From NCBI GenBank assembly GCA_025450495.1, contig JANWHI010000040.1, positions 1-17,311 on the forward strand: a stretch of DNA of 17,311 nucleotides, in the 5' to 3' direction. Of this stretch, positions 7,701-14,252 are shown in pieces. Made by a program: the position numbers and the translations under genes. Every line of letters begins with the position of its first letter. Position 1 is the stretch's first letter. The notes under the pieces were generated by a model. It saw nothing but the letters and a program-made list of their open reading frames with translations, was not told the origin of the DNA and searched no databases. Source of the stretch: Candidatus Dormiibacter sp. Its GTDB lineage: Bacteria; Chloroflexota; Dormibacteria; UBA8260.

Positions 7701-9200
7701 CATGACGTGTACTCGGTCGAGGATCTCGCCCAGCTCATCCACGACCTGCGCTCGGTCAATCCCTCGGCTCGGATCAGCGTCAAGCTCGTTGCCGAGATGG
7801 GGGTCGGACCGATCGCTGCCGCAGTTGCCAAGGCACGCGCTGACCACATCGTGGTGTCCGGCTACGAGGGCGGCACCGGCGCCGCCCCGCTCTCGTCATT
7901 GACCCACGCGGGTGCGCCCTGGGAGCTCGGGCTGGCCGAGGCACAGCAAACGCTTGTCGCCAACGGGCTTCGCGACCGCGTCGTGTTGCAGAGCGACGGC
8001 CTGATGCGCACCGGCCGCGATGTCGTGGTCGCCGCGCTGCTCGGCGCCGAGGAGTTCGCGTTCGCCACCGCGCCGCTGGTGGCCGCGGGCTGCGTGATGA
8101 TGCGCGTCTGTCACCTCAACACCTGCCCAGTCGGCATCGCCACCCAGGACCCCGCGTTGCGCGAGCGATACACCGGTCGCGCCGAGCACATCGTCACCTT
8201 CATGCGCTTCCTCGCCGAGGACGTGCGCAGCTGGATGTCTCGGCTCGGGGTGCGCCGTTTCACCGACCTGGTGGGACGAGTCGAGCTGCTCAGCCAGGTG
8301 AGCCGCAGCGGCGACGTCGACCTGACGCGCCTGCTGGTGCCGACCGGCGAGCCGCGGCACTTCCTACCCCGCGACCTCTATCGCTGCGCTGACGACATCG
8401 ACGCGCGCGTGATCGCCTGTGCCGGTGACGCGATCGAGCGCGGCACCCCGTTGCAGCTGGGCATGCGGGTCGGCAACGGCGACCGCAGCGTGGGTGCGCG
8501 GCTGAGCGGTGCGATCGCCACCCGGCACGGCGCCATCGGTCTGCCGCACGACACCATCCGCGTCGACCTCCAGGGCAGCGCGGGCCAGTCGTTCGGTGCC
8601 TTCCTAGCCACCGGGGTCACGCTGACCGTCCATGGCGAGGTCAACGACGGCTGCGGCAAGGGCCTGAGCGGCGGCCGCATCGTGGTTGTGCCGCCCGCTC
8701 ATTCACAGCGGCGCGCCGACGACAACGTCATCGCCGGCAACGTGCTGCTCTACGGGGCGACGTCGGGCGAGATGTTCGTCCGCGGGGTGGCCGGCGAGCG
8801 CTTCGCCGTGCGCAACAGCGGCGCCGCGGCGGTCGTCGAGGGCACCGGCGACCATGCGCTCGAGTACATGACGGGCGGCACCGTGGTGATCCTCGGCCGC
8901 ACCGGGCGCAACGTCGCCGCGGGGATGAGCGGCGGCCTCGCCTATGTTCTCGATGTCGACGGGCGGTTCGCCCAGCGCTGCAACACCGGCATGGTCCGCC
9001 TGACCGATGTCGCCGATGAGGAGGACGCGCAGGCGTTGCGTGCGCTCCTCGAGCACCATCTGAGCTACACGGGCAGCCCTGTCGCCGACCAGTTGTTGGA
9101 AGTTTGGGAGTCCTCGATGGCGCGCTTCGTCAAGGTGCTGCCTGTCGACTACGAGCGCGTGCTCGCCGCGCGCCGCACCGCACTGGAGGTCGCCGTCTGA
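4725..9200 (+). CDS. gltB: glutamate synthase (NADPH) large subunit
   Basis: This 1491-residue enzyme makes two glutamates from glutamine and 2-oxoglutarate, using electrons from GltD. The N-terminal class II glutaminase domain follows a 20-residue propeptide: C21 in DGCGVAFVA should become the N-terminal nucleophile, and GHRGATGADPDSGDGAG and LSAHNGEINTLRGN are glutaminase motifs. The central linker domain contains NPPIDPIREASVMSL. The FMN/synthase barrel starts near 878 (GAMSLGSISPEMHETLA) with GGRSNTGEGGED. Cysteines C1123, C1129 and C1134 (GCVMMRVCHLNTCPVG) bind the [3Fe-4S] cluster with standard spacing. A C-terminal GXGXG beta-helix region (about 1250-1440) includes NDGCGKGLSGGRIVV and EYMTGGTVVILGRTG. 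No key residue is missing. ATG 4725 is the only reasonable start in frame. The stop overlaps the gltD ATG. Cytoplasmic, ammonia assimilation. Confidence 0.98.
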   Translation: MTDPPPPGRDLRDPRFEHDGCGVAFVATTSGRRDHHIVQLAMRALVNLGHRGATGADPDSGDGAGILIQVPHAFLAASVAADLPSEGGYGVGMAFLPSDPAARRAARTIIERSCEDEGLRLLGWRDVPIDPGVPGRTALAGMPAIRQFFVAAVGLEGNALERRLYVVRRVIESRAAAQGMDRRSLHVASLSSRTLVYKGMLTAAQLTAFYPDLASPLLASALAIVHARFSTNVLPRWDLAQPTRLSAHNGEINTLRGNVAWMQARQSKFRSALFGGDVDKIRDVLDTAGSDSTQFDNALELLTMSGRSIEHAMMMMIPEAWHSNELLDEERRAFYEFHATLLEPWDGPAAIAFTDGRLVGASLDRNGLRPARYLVTDDGLVVMASEAGVLDIPEERIVKKWRLDPGRLLLVDTRAGAILDDGACKRQLAGRHPYAAWIREGTVHLDELPAAGESIEPDAGTLRIRQQLFGWTDEDLRLIVEPMARAGEEPVGSMGNDAPLAVLSDRPQPLFVYFKQLFAQVTNPPIDPIREASVMSLVTSLGAGGNLLEQGPSQAKRLEVPHPILTNADLATIRHVTQRQFPAETISAVFHRAQGAGGLEHGLERICRLASEAVAAGRSIVILSDRGADATHAPIPSLLATAAVHHHLLRQRTRTGVGLVVESGEPREVAHIALLVGFGAEAVNPYLLLDTVAEMSLTGVVGNLDIGTAQANVIAALRKGLLKTIAKMGISTVLSYCGAQLFEAIGLSEDVVDVYFTGTPTRIGGAGLDRIAGDALSRHACAFPATGAPPDLLESGGRYQWRRGGEKRAWNPEVIGALQHAVKSESASHFAHYVTLADRESAQQRTLRGLLALREADMPVPLAEVEPAETLMRRFATGAMSLGSISPEMHETLAIAMNRIGGRSNTGEGGEDDARFASDGADSPRSAIKQVASARFGVTANYLVNADEIQIKVAQGAKPGEGGQLPGDKVDVTIARLRHATPGVGLISPPPHHDVYSVEDLAQLIHDLRSVNPSARISVKLVAEMGVGPIAAAVAKARADHIVVSGYEGGTGAAPLSSLTHAGAPWELGLAEAQQTLVANGLRDRVVLQSDGLMRTGRDVVVAALLGAEEFAFATAPLVAAGCVMMRVCHLNTCPVGIATQDPALRERYTGRAEHIVTFMRFLAEDVRSWMSRLGVRRFTDLVGRVELLSQVSRSGDVDLTRLLVPTGEPRHFLPRDLYRCADDIDARVIACAGDAIERGTPLQLGMRVGNGDRSVGARLSGAIATRHGAIGLPHDTIRVDLQGSAGQSFGAFLATGVTLTVHGEVNDGCGKGLSGGRIVVVPPAHSQRRADDNVIAGNVLLYGATSGEMFVRGVAGERFAVRNSGAAAVVEGTGDHALEYMTGGTVVILGRTGRNVAAGMSGGLAYVLDVDGRFAQRCNTGMVRLTDVADEEDAQALRALLEHHLSYTGSPVADQLLEVWESSMARFVKVLPVDYERVLAARRTALEVAV

Positions 9201-10630
9201 TGGGCCGCCGCGACTTCCTCGAGATCCCCCGGCGCACCTCGCCGTACCGCGCCGTCGACGAGCGCGTGCGCGACCACCACGAGCTCATCCATCCCCTGCC
9301 CCTGGCGGCGGTCGAGGCCCAGGCCGCCCGCTGCATGGACTGCGGTGTGCCCTTCTGCCACAACGCCTGTCCGCTCAACAACCTGATCCCGGAGTGGAAC
9401 ACTCTGGCCCGGCGAGGCGACTGGCGCGGTGCCTTCGCCAACCTCGACACCACCAACAACTTCCCGGAGTTCACCGGTCGGCTCTGCCCGGCGCCCTGCG
9501 AGCCCGCCTGTGTCCTCGCCATCGGCGGTGACGCGGTCAGCATCAAGGAGATCGAGCGCACCGTGGTCGACCACGCCTTCGAGCGTGGCTGGGTCCGCCC
9601 CCAGCCGCCGGCGTACCGCAGCGGCCGCAGCGTGGCGGTGGTCGGCTCGGGGCCGGCAGGTCTCGCCGCTGCGCAGCAGCTCAATCGCGCCGGCCACCGC
9701 GTCACCGTGTACGAACGCGCCGACCGCCCGGGAGGCCTGCTCCGCTACGGCATCCCGGATTTCAAGATGGACAAGGCGGTTCTCGACCGCCGCCTCGACA
9801 TGCTCAGCGCCGAAGGAGTCAGCTTCGAGTGTGGCTATGACTGTGGCGTCGACGTTGATGGCGCCGAGTTGCTCCGCCGCCACGACGCCGTGGTTCTCGC
9901 CGTCGGCGCCGAGCAGCCTCGCGACGTCGAGCTCCCCGGGCGTCACCTGGGGGGCATCCACCTCGCCATGCCTTACCTGGTCGGCCAGAACCGCCGGGTC
10001 GCCGGTGACCCGGCGCCGCTGGTCAGCGCTGCCGGCCGCAACGTGGTGATCATCGGCGGCGGCGACACCGCCTCGGACTGCCTCGGCGACTCGCATCGCG
10101 AGGCGTGCGCCTCGGTGCAGCAGCTGGTCATCTACCCCGAGCCGCCGCGCGCGCGTCCGGCCGAGAACCCGTGGCCGCACTGGCCCCTGGTGCTGCGCAG
10201 CCACGCTGCGCACGAGGAGGGAGGTCGGCGCGCTTTCGGGCTCGAGGTGATCGCCTTCGAGGGTAACCAGGCAGGCCAGGTGCGCGGCATCACCGTCGTC
10301 GAGGTCGATCGCTCACCGGAGAGCTCCGCTGCCCGCGGGCTGGTGCGCCGTCCCGGCACCGAGCGCACCATCGACACCGACCTCGTCGTCCTGGCCATCG
10401 GGTTCGCCGGCGTCCGGCCCTCCCCTCTCTTCGAGCAGCTCGACGTGGCTCTCGAGCGGGACACGCTGATCAGCGTCGACGCCGACCTCCGCGCCGGCCC
10501 GGCCGTCGTGGCGGCGGGCGACGCGGTGATCGGGGCCGCGCTCGTCGTCAACGCCATCGCCGATGGTCGGCGGGCCGCGGCGACGTGCGACCTGCTTCTC
10601 CAGGACGCCCCGCACGCCGCCGCGGTCTGA
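9200..10630 (+). CDS. gltD: glutamate synthase small subunit
   Basis: This 476-residue partner of GltB oxidises NADPH and feeds electrons through FAD and two [4Fe-4S] clusters to the large subunit. The N-terminal Fe-S domain has C45, C48, C53, C57 (RCMDCGVPFCHNACPLNN) and C96, C100, C104 (LCPAPCEPACVL). The FAD-binding motif is VVGSGPAGLAAAQQL (147-161), with RPGGLLRYGIPDFKMDK. The NADPH-binding site is IIGGGDTASDC (284-294). A C-terminal FAD site, VVAAGDAVIGAALVVNAIADGR, closes the fold. The start at ATG 9200 overlaps the gltB stop as TGATG, so the subunits are probably translationally coupled. The frame extends upstream to 9104, but that part is inside gltB. Length and motifs match bacterial GltD. 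Confidence 0.97.
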   Translation: MGRRDFLEIPRRTSPYRAVDERVRDHHELIHPLPLAAVEAQAARCMDCGVPFCHNACPLNNLIPEWNTLARRGDWRGAFANLDTTNNFPEFTGRLCPAPCEPACVLAIGGDAVSIKEIERTVVDHAFERGWVRPQPPAYRSGRSVAVVGSGPAGLAAAQQLNRAGHRVTVYERADRPGGLLRYGIPDFKMDKAVLDRRLDMLSAEGVSFECGYDCGVDVDGAELLRRHDAVVLAVGAEQPRDVELPGRHLGGIHLAMPYLVGQNRRVAGDPAPLVSAAGRNVVIIGGGDTASDCLGDSHREACASVQQLVIYPEPPRARPAENPWPHWPLVLRSHAAHEEGGRRAFGLEVIAFEGNQAGQVRGITVVEVDRSPESSAARGLVRRPGTERTIDTDLVVLAIGFAGVRPSPLFEQLDVALERDTLISVDADLRAGPAVVAAGDAVIGAALVVNAIADGRRAAATCDLLLQDAPHAAAV

Positions 10631-10637
10631 CATGGTC

Positions 10638-10643
10638 TAGCCT
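10638..10643 (+). promoter_or_regulatory. -10-like TAGCCT, 7 nt before the GDPD ATG
   Basis: TAGCCT sits in the 20-bp gap after gltD, followed by CGACACC and ATG 10651. Spacing suggests a leaderless transcript that makes the gene independent of gltBD. No clear -35 box is seen. Confidence 0.4.
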
Positions 10644-10650
10644 CGACACC

Positions 10651-11469
10651 ATGCGGCAGCGCGCCTTCCTTGACCATTCCATCCCCATCGCCATCGCTCA
10701 TCGCGGCGGAGCGGATGAGCTGCCTGAGAACACCTTGCCGGCCTTCGATGCGGCCGTCGACCTCGGCTACCGCCATCTGGAGACCGATGCACACCTCAGC
10801 GGCGACGGCGTCGTCTTCTCCTTCCACGACCATGTGCTCGACCGGGTCACCGACCGTCGCGGCCGCCTCTCTCAGCTGAGCTCGGACGAGATCGGCAGGG
10901 CTGACGCTGCCTACCACTTCAGCCTGGATGGCGAGACCTTCCCGCTGCGCGGCACCGGCGTTCGCATCCCGACCTTGGAGGAGGTGCTCACCCGCTGGCC
11001 CGGCGTTTTCGTCAACATCGACACCAAGTCGGACGCCGTCGTCGAACCTCTCGTCGATCTGTTGCGCCGGCTGCGCGCTTTCGACCGAGTCTGCGTCGGC
11101 TCGTTCTCCGACGATCGGCTGCGCAGGGTGCGGCGGCTCTCAGGTGGACGCATCTGCACCTCCATGGGACCGCGCGGGATCACCGCCGCGTGGCTGGCCT
11201 CGCGCACCGGTCGGATGCCGAGGTTGCAGGCCGACTGCGTGCAGGTGCCGATACGCGCGCGGCGCATCGTTGTTGTCGATCGTCGCTTCGTCGATTCAGC
11301 CCACCGAGCCGGGCTTCAGGTGCACGTGTGGACCATCGACAACAGGGCGGAGATGGGCGAGATGCTCGATCTCGGCGTCGACGCGATCATGACCGACCGT
11401 CCGCGTCTGCTCCGCGACGTGCTCACTGCCCGCGGACAGTGGCACGGCGCAGCGCTGGCACCAGCGTAA
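10651..11469 (+). CDS. glycerophosphodiester phosphodiesterase
   Basis: This 272-residue GDPD-family TIM-barrel enzyme hydrolyses glycerophosphodiesters from phospholipid turnover to glycerol 3-phosphate and an alcohol. HRGG (17-20) with PENT (25-28), ETDAH (44-48) and the second catalytic histidine in FHDHVLDR (H59) form the classical HR-EN-ExD-HD signature; E44 and D46 would bind the metal. K126 in NIDTKSD and the IPTLEEVL motif (107-114) agree, and HVWTIDNRAEM near the C-terminus is the usual VWTVN-like strand. No signal peptide is evident, so it is probably cytoplasmic. The frame opens earlier (10585, inside gltD), but ATG 10651 is chosen because the barrel starts at once and TAGCCT lies 7 nt upstream. 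Its TAA stop forms part of the next gene's TAACCT box. Confidence 0.93.
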   Translation: MRQRAFLDHSIPIAIAHRGGADELPENTLPAFDAAVDLGYRHLETDAHLSGDGVVFSFHDHVLDRVTDRRGRLSQLSSDEIGRADAAYHFSLDGETFPLRGTGVRIPTLEEVLTRWPGVFVNIDTKSDAVVEPLVDLLRRLRAFDRVCVGSFSDDRLRRVRRLSGGRICTSMGPRGITAAWLASRTGRMPRLQADCVQVPIRARRIVVVDRRFVDSAHRAGLQVHVWTIDNRAEMGEMLDLGVDAIMTDRPRLLRDVLTARGQWHGAALAPA

Positions 11470-11472
11470 CCT
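11467..11472 (+). promoter_or_regulatory. -10-like TAACCT, 6 nt before the acyl-CoA dehydrogenase ATG
   Basis: TAACCT overlaps the stop codon (TAA 11467-11469) of the GDPD gene, then GGCCGC, then ATG 11479. It has the leaderless spacing seen elsewhere in the window. No -35 box is apparent. Confidence 0.4.
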
Positions 11473-11478
11473 GGCCGC

Positions 11479-13248
11479 ATGCAGGCGAGCGACCCCTCCA
11501 TCCGCCACATCCCAGTGCCCGACCGGCAGGATTGGTACACCCCGGACGAGCACCTGCGCTGGCTGCTCCGCGACAGCGTCGGTGAGGCCATCTGGCCGGT
11601 CGCCGACGCGGCACTGCGCGAGCTCGGCGAGCTCGTCCCGCAACGCATCGAGGCGCTGGCTGTCGACGCCGACCGTCACCCCCCGGTGCTGCACCAGTAC
11701 GACGCGCGCGGCGAGCGCATCGACGAGATCGAGTTCCACCCCGCGTACCACGAGCTGATCAACACCGTGCTCGGTTTTGGCACGGTGCGCTCCGCTCATT
11801 CCCCGGGCTGGCGCGGGCTGACCGGTGTCGCACCGAGGGCGCTGACAAGTGCCGTCTCGTACATGTTCCTCCAAGCTGACCAGGCGATCACCGGCTGCCC
11901 CGTCGGGATGATGGACGCCATGGCGCGCTGCCTGACACGCAACGATCCCGCGCTCGCCGCACGCTGGGTGCCGCGCATCGCCGACGACTCCGGTCGTCAC
12001 CGCACCTCGGCGATGTTCCTCACCGAGAAGGCCGGCGGCTCCGACGTCGGCGCCAACGAGACGGTGGCAGTGCGCGCCGGCGACGGCAGCTGGCGCCTGC
12101 ACGGCGAGAAGTGGTTTGCCAGCTGTCCGCAGTCCGACCTGGTGCTGGTGATGGCCCGGCCGGACGGCGCGCCACCTGGCCCCGCAGGGCTGGGACTTTT
12201 CCTGATGCCACACCTGCTCGATGACGGGTCAGCCAACGCCATCCGCATCCACCGGCTCAAGAACAAGTTCGGCACGCGAGCCATGGCGTCCGGTGAGGTC
12301 GGCCTGCGCGGCGCCTTGGCCTGGCAGGTCGGTCAGCTCGACCGCGGCATGCGCCAGATGATGGAGATGGTCTCGCTCACCCGCGTCGGCATCGTCACCG
12401 CCACCGCAGGGGCGATGCGTCGCAACAGCTTCGAGGCGCTCAGCCATACCGCGCAGCGCAGCACATTCGGCGGCGTTCTGCAAACCCACCCGCTGATGCG
12501 CGACAGCCTCGCCGAGCTTGTCGTCGACTCAATCGCCGCGCTGACCGGCGCCGTGGCGGTCAGCGAGATGCTCGACCGCGCCGACTCCGGCGACGCCGAG
12601 TCAGCTGGCGCGCTCCGCCTGCTCACCCCATTGTTCAAGGGCTACTTCACAGAACGCGCTCGCGCCAGTGGCGGCGACGCCATGGAGATTCGCGGCGGCA
12701 ATGGCTTCATCGAGGACTGGCCGGACGCGCGCATGCTGCGCGACGTGTCCGTGCACGCCATCTGGGAGGGCTCGGGCAACGTGATCGCGCTCGACGTGCT
12801 GCGCGCGCTCAACCGCAGCGCCGGCCCGGATTTTCTCGGAGACCTCGAACGTCGCGCCGAAACAGTTGGGCAGCGTGGCCCGACAGCCGCGCTCGCAGCA
12901 CCGTTGCTGCGCGAGATCCGCGTCCTCGCGGCCACCCTCGACGGCCTCGCCGGCGCCGACACGCAGGCACAGCAGCTACCCATCCGCCGGCTGGCGCGAC
13001 GCATGGCGATCCTGGCGGTCGGCACGCGCCTCGCCGAGCAGGCCAACCGCCATGCGGCGGCGACCGGCAGCAGCCGGCTGGCCTGGATTGCAGCGAGATT
13101 CGTGGCCCGGCTCGGCGGCGAGCCACTCGTCGACCGCGTCGCCGCCGACACCGCCTGGCTGGCCCACGCCGACGGGATCCTCAACGGTGGATCCGTACCG
13201 CTGGAGCTCGGCGAGGGCCTGAGTGCCGCGGTGGCTGCTGCGCTGTGA
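11479..13248 (+). CDS. acyl-CoA dehydrogenase family protein, AidB-like
   Basis: This 589-residue flavoprotein has the acyl-CoA dehydrogenase fold. FLTEKAGGSDVGANET (180-195) and LHGEKWFASCPQSDLVLV (207-224) are the FAD-contacting mid-domain motifs; 'GxKWF.S.PQSD' is characteristic of the AidB branch. SLTRVGIVTATAGAMRR (299-315), MEIRGGNGFIEDW (402-414) and AIWEGSGNVIALDVLRAL (427-444) also match AidB, with E430 at the usual catalytic-base position. The extended C-terminal helical part (450-589) fits the longer AidB-type architecture (about 540-600 residues). E. coli AidB is induced by alkylation stress and binds DNA; related proteins act on unusual or branched acyl-CoAs, so substrate and role here are open. 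The tRNA-His gene follows 12 bp downstream on the opposite strand, leaving little room for a terminator. Confidence 0.9.
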   Translation: MQASDPSIRHIPVPDRQDWYTPDEHLRWLLRDSVGEAIWPVADAALRELGELVPQRIEALAVDADRHPPVLHQYDARGERIDEIEFHPAYHELINTVLGFGTVRSAHSPGWRGLTGVAPRALTSAVSYMFLQADQAITGCPVGMMDAMARCLTRNDPALAARWVPRIADDSGRHRTSAMFLTEKAGGSDVGANETVAVRAGDGSWRLHGEKWFASCPQSDLVLVMARPDGAPPGPAGLGLFLMPHLLDDGSANAIRIHRLKNKFGTRAMASGEVGLRGALAWQVGQLDRGMRQMMEMVSLTRVGIVTATAGAMRRNSFEALSHTAQRSTFGGVLQTHPLMRDSLAELVVDSIAALTGAVAVSEMLDRADSGDAESAGALRLLTPLFKGYFTERARASGGDAMEIRGGNGFIEDWPDARMLRDVSVHAIWEGSGNVIALDVLRALNRSAGPDFLGDLERRAETVGQRGPTAALAAPLLREIRVLAATLDGLAGADTQAQQLPIRRLARRMAILAVGTRLAEQANRHAAATGSSRLAWIAARFVARLGGEPLVDRVAADTAWLAHADGILNGGSVPLELGEGLSAAVAAAL

Positions 13249-13260
13249 GGTCGCGGAGTG

Positions 13261-13335
13261 GGTGGCTAGAGGGATTTGAACCCTCGACCTCCAGGGCCAC
13301 AACCTGGCACTCTAACCAGCTGAGCTATAGCCACC
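13261..13335 (-). tRNA. tRNA-His (GTG)
   Basis: A complete cloverleaf reads on minus. The acceptor GTGGCTA pairs with TAGCCAC, the D stem is GCTC/GAGT, and the anticodon stem CCAGG/CCTGG has loop TTGTGGC (anticodon GTG). The T stem GAGGG/CCCTC has loop TTCAAAT. A G lies at position -1 (13335) opposite discriminator C73 (13261), the hallmark of histidine tRNA. CCA is not encoded. It shares a 42-bp promoter region with tRNA-Arg. Confidence 0.96.
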
Positions 13336-13353
13336 TCGTGCGTGAGCCCGGTG

Positions 13354-13360
13354 ATTATAT
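13354..13360. promoter_or_regulatory. overlapping bidirectional -10 boxes for the two tRNA genes
   Basis: The AT-rich block ATTATAT in a GC-rich spacer reads as a perfect TATAAT on the minus strand (13359-13354), 18 nt before the tRNA-His G-1. On the plus strand it reads TTATAT (13355-13360), 17 nt before tRNA-Arg. Both would give leaders of about 11-12 nt. Neither direction has a clear -35 box; those positions fall at the edges of the tRNA genes. Confidence 0.55.
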
Positions 13361-13377
13361 GGGGCACACTGATCGCG

Positions 13378-13450
13378 GCCCCCGTAGCTCAGAGGATAGA
13401 GCGCCCGCCTTCTAAGCGGTTGGTCGTAGGTTCGATTCCTACCGGGGGCG
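13378..13450 (+). tRNA. tRNA-Arg (TCT)
   Basis: This is a 73-nt cloverleaf. The acceptor GCCCCCG pairs with CGGGGGC, followed by discriminator G. The D stem is GCTC/GAGC, the anticodon loop CTTCTAA has anticodon TCT (reads AGA/AGG), and the T stem GTAGG/CCTAC has loop TTCGATT. CCA is not encoded. The anticodon stem CCCGC/GCGGT has four pairs plus a C27-U43 mismatch at its top; the rest is canonical, so the gene is probably functional. Confidence 0.95.
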
Positions 13451-13533
13451 CATTCGTGTCTCACACCGATCTGTTCACCAACAACTCGCTCCGTAGATGA
13501 GCACAAACCGACGCGGGACCTGCCCGGCCGAGC

Positions 13534-13562
13534 TTGACCTCCCCATGGCCCGGTGAGATGGT
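13534..13562 (+). promoter_or_regulatory. candidate promoter TTGACC-N17-GATGGT of the SCO1-like gene
   Basis: TTGACC (13534-13539), a 17-nt spacer and GATGGT (13557-13562) form the most consensus-like -35/-10 pair in the window. The predicted start near 13569 would give a 27-nt leader to GTG 13596, or an almost leaderless transcript for TTG 13572. The rest of 13451-13595 shows nothing else I can name. Confidence 0.45.
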
Positions 13563-13595
13563 GGGACCGCTTTGCTGGCGATTCGAGGGCTATGG

Positions 13596-14249
13596 GTGGA
13601 CGGGACTGGACACGGCGCCGACAAGCCTGCTCGTGGCCTTCGGCTGACGCCACGCACGCTGTTGGCGGCCGTCGTCGCTCTGATCGTGGGATTTGGAGGC
13701 ACTCTCGCGGTGAGCAACCTCGTGCACCACGCGCCCGCCGCGCCCACCACGGCGAAAGCCAAGTACCTGCCCTCGCCCGTCCAGCAGCCGTGGCTCGCGC
13801 CTGACTTCCAGCTGAAGGATCAAGCCGGCCAGGCCGTCTCGCTCTCGTCACTGCGAGGGCAGGTCGTGCTGGTGACCTTCATGGATCCACAGTGCCAGTC
13901 ACTCTGTCCTATCAATGCGCAGGACCTCAGCACCGCCGAGGCGGATCTGGCGCCGAACGTCAAGCCGGTGCTGCTCGTCATCAGCGTCGCCGCCGACCGC
14001 ACCCCCGCGGACGTCAGCACCTTCGTGTCTCATGTCACCTGGCGGCCTGGCTGGCATTGGCTGCTCGGCAACCAGGCGCAACTGCAGGCTGTCTGGGCCA
14101 CCTGGTCTTTCGCGCTGAACGGCACCGACATCATCCATCAGGAGATCGTTCACGTGATCGATCGGAAGGGCAAGGTCGTCGCCTCGTACAACGCTCCGTT
14201 CTATCCGGCGGAGCTCGCCGCGACCATCACCTCCCACTGGTCGAAGTGA
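13596..14249 (+). CDS. SCO1/SenC-like thioredoxin-fold protein, membrane-anchored
   Basis: This is a 217-residue protein with an N-terminal membrane anchor (RTLLAAVVALIVGFGGTLAV, about 20-39) followed by an extracytoplasmic thioredoxin-like domain. APDFQLKDQAGQAVSLSSLRGQVVLVTF is the usual SCO/redoxin entry. The CxxxC motif is C100 and C104 in DPQCQSLCPINAQDL. H181 in DIIHQEIVHVIDRKG sits where the third copper ligand of SCO proteins is found, so all three Cu-binding residues appear present. SCO proteins deliver copper to the CuA centre of cytochrome c oxidase or reduce its thiols; no oxidase gene lies in this window. Start: GTG 13596 has GAGGG 6 nt upstream; TTG 13572 is an alternative adding eight residues. 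The gene ends 3 bp from the convergent membrane-protein gene. Confidence 0.85.
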   Translation: MDGTGHGADKPARGLRLTPRTLLAAVVALIVGFGGTLAVSNLVHHAPAAPTTAKAKYLPSPVQQPWLAPDFQLKDQAGQAVSLSSLRGQVVLVTFMDPQCQSLCPINAQDLSTAEADLAPNVKPVLLVISVAADRTPADVSTFVSHVTWRPGWHWLLGNQAQLQAVWATWSFALNGTDIIHQEIVHVIDRKGKVVASYNAPFYPAELAATITSHWSK

Positions 14250-14252
14250 GGA

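Noticed and set aside
9149..10213. 354-codon minus-strand frame opposite gltD
   Set aside because: Shadow of a gene with complete Fe-S, FAD and NADPH motifs.
13451..13571. Further RNA gene or attachment site next to the tRNA-Arg 3' end
   Set aside because: tRNA 3' ends are common integration sites, but no integrase gene and no repeat of the tRNA end is visible in the window.
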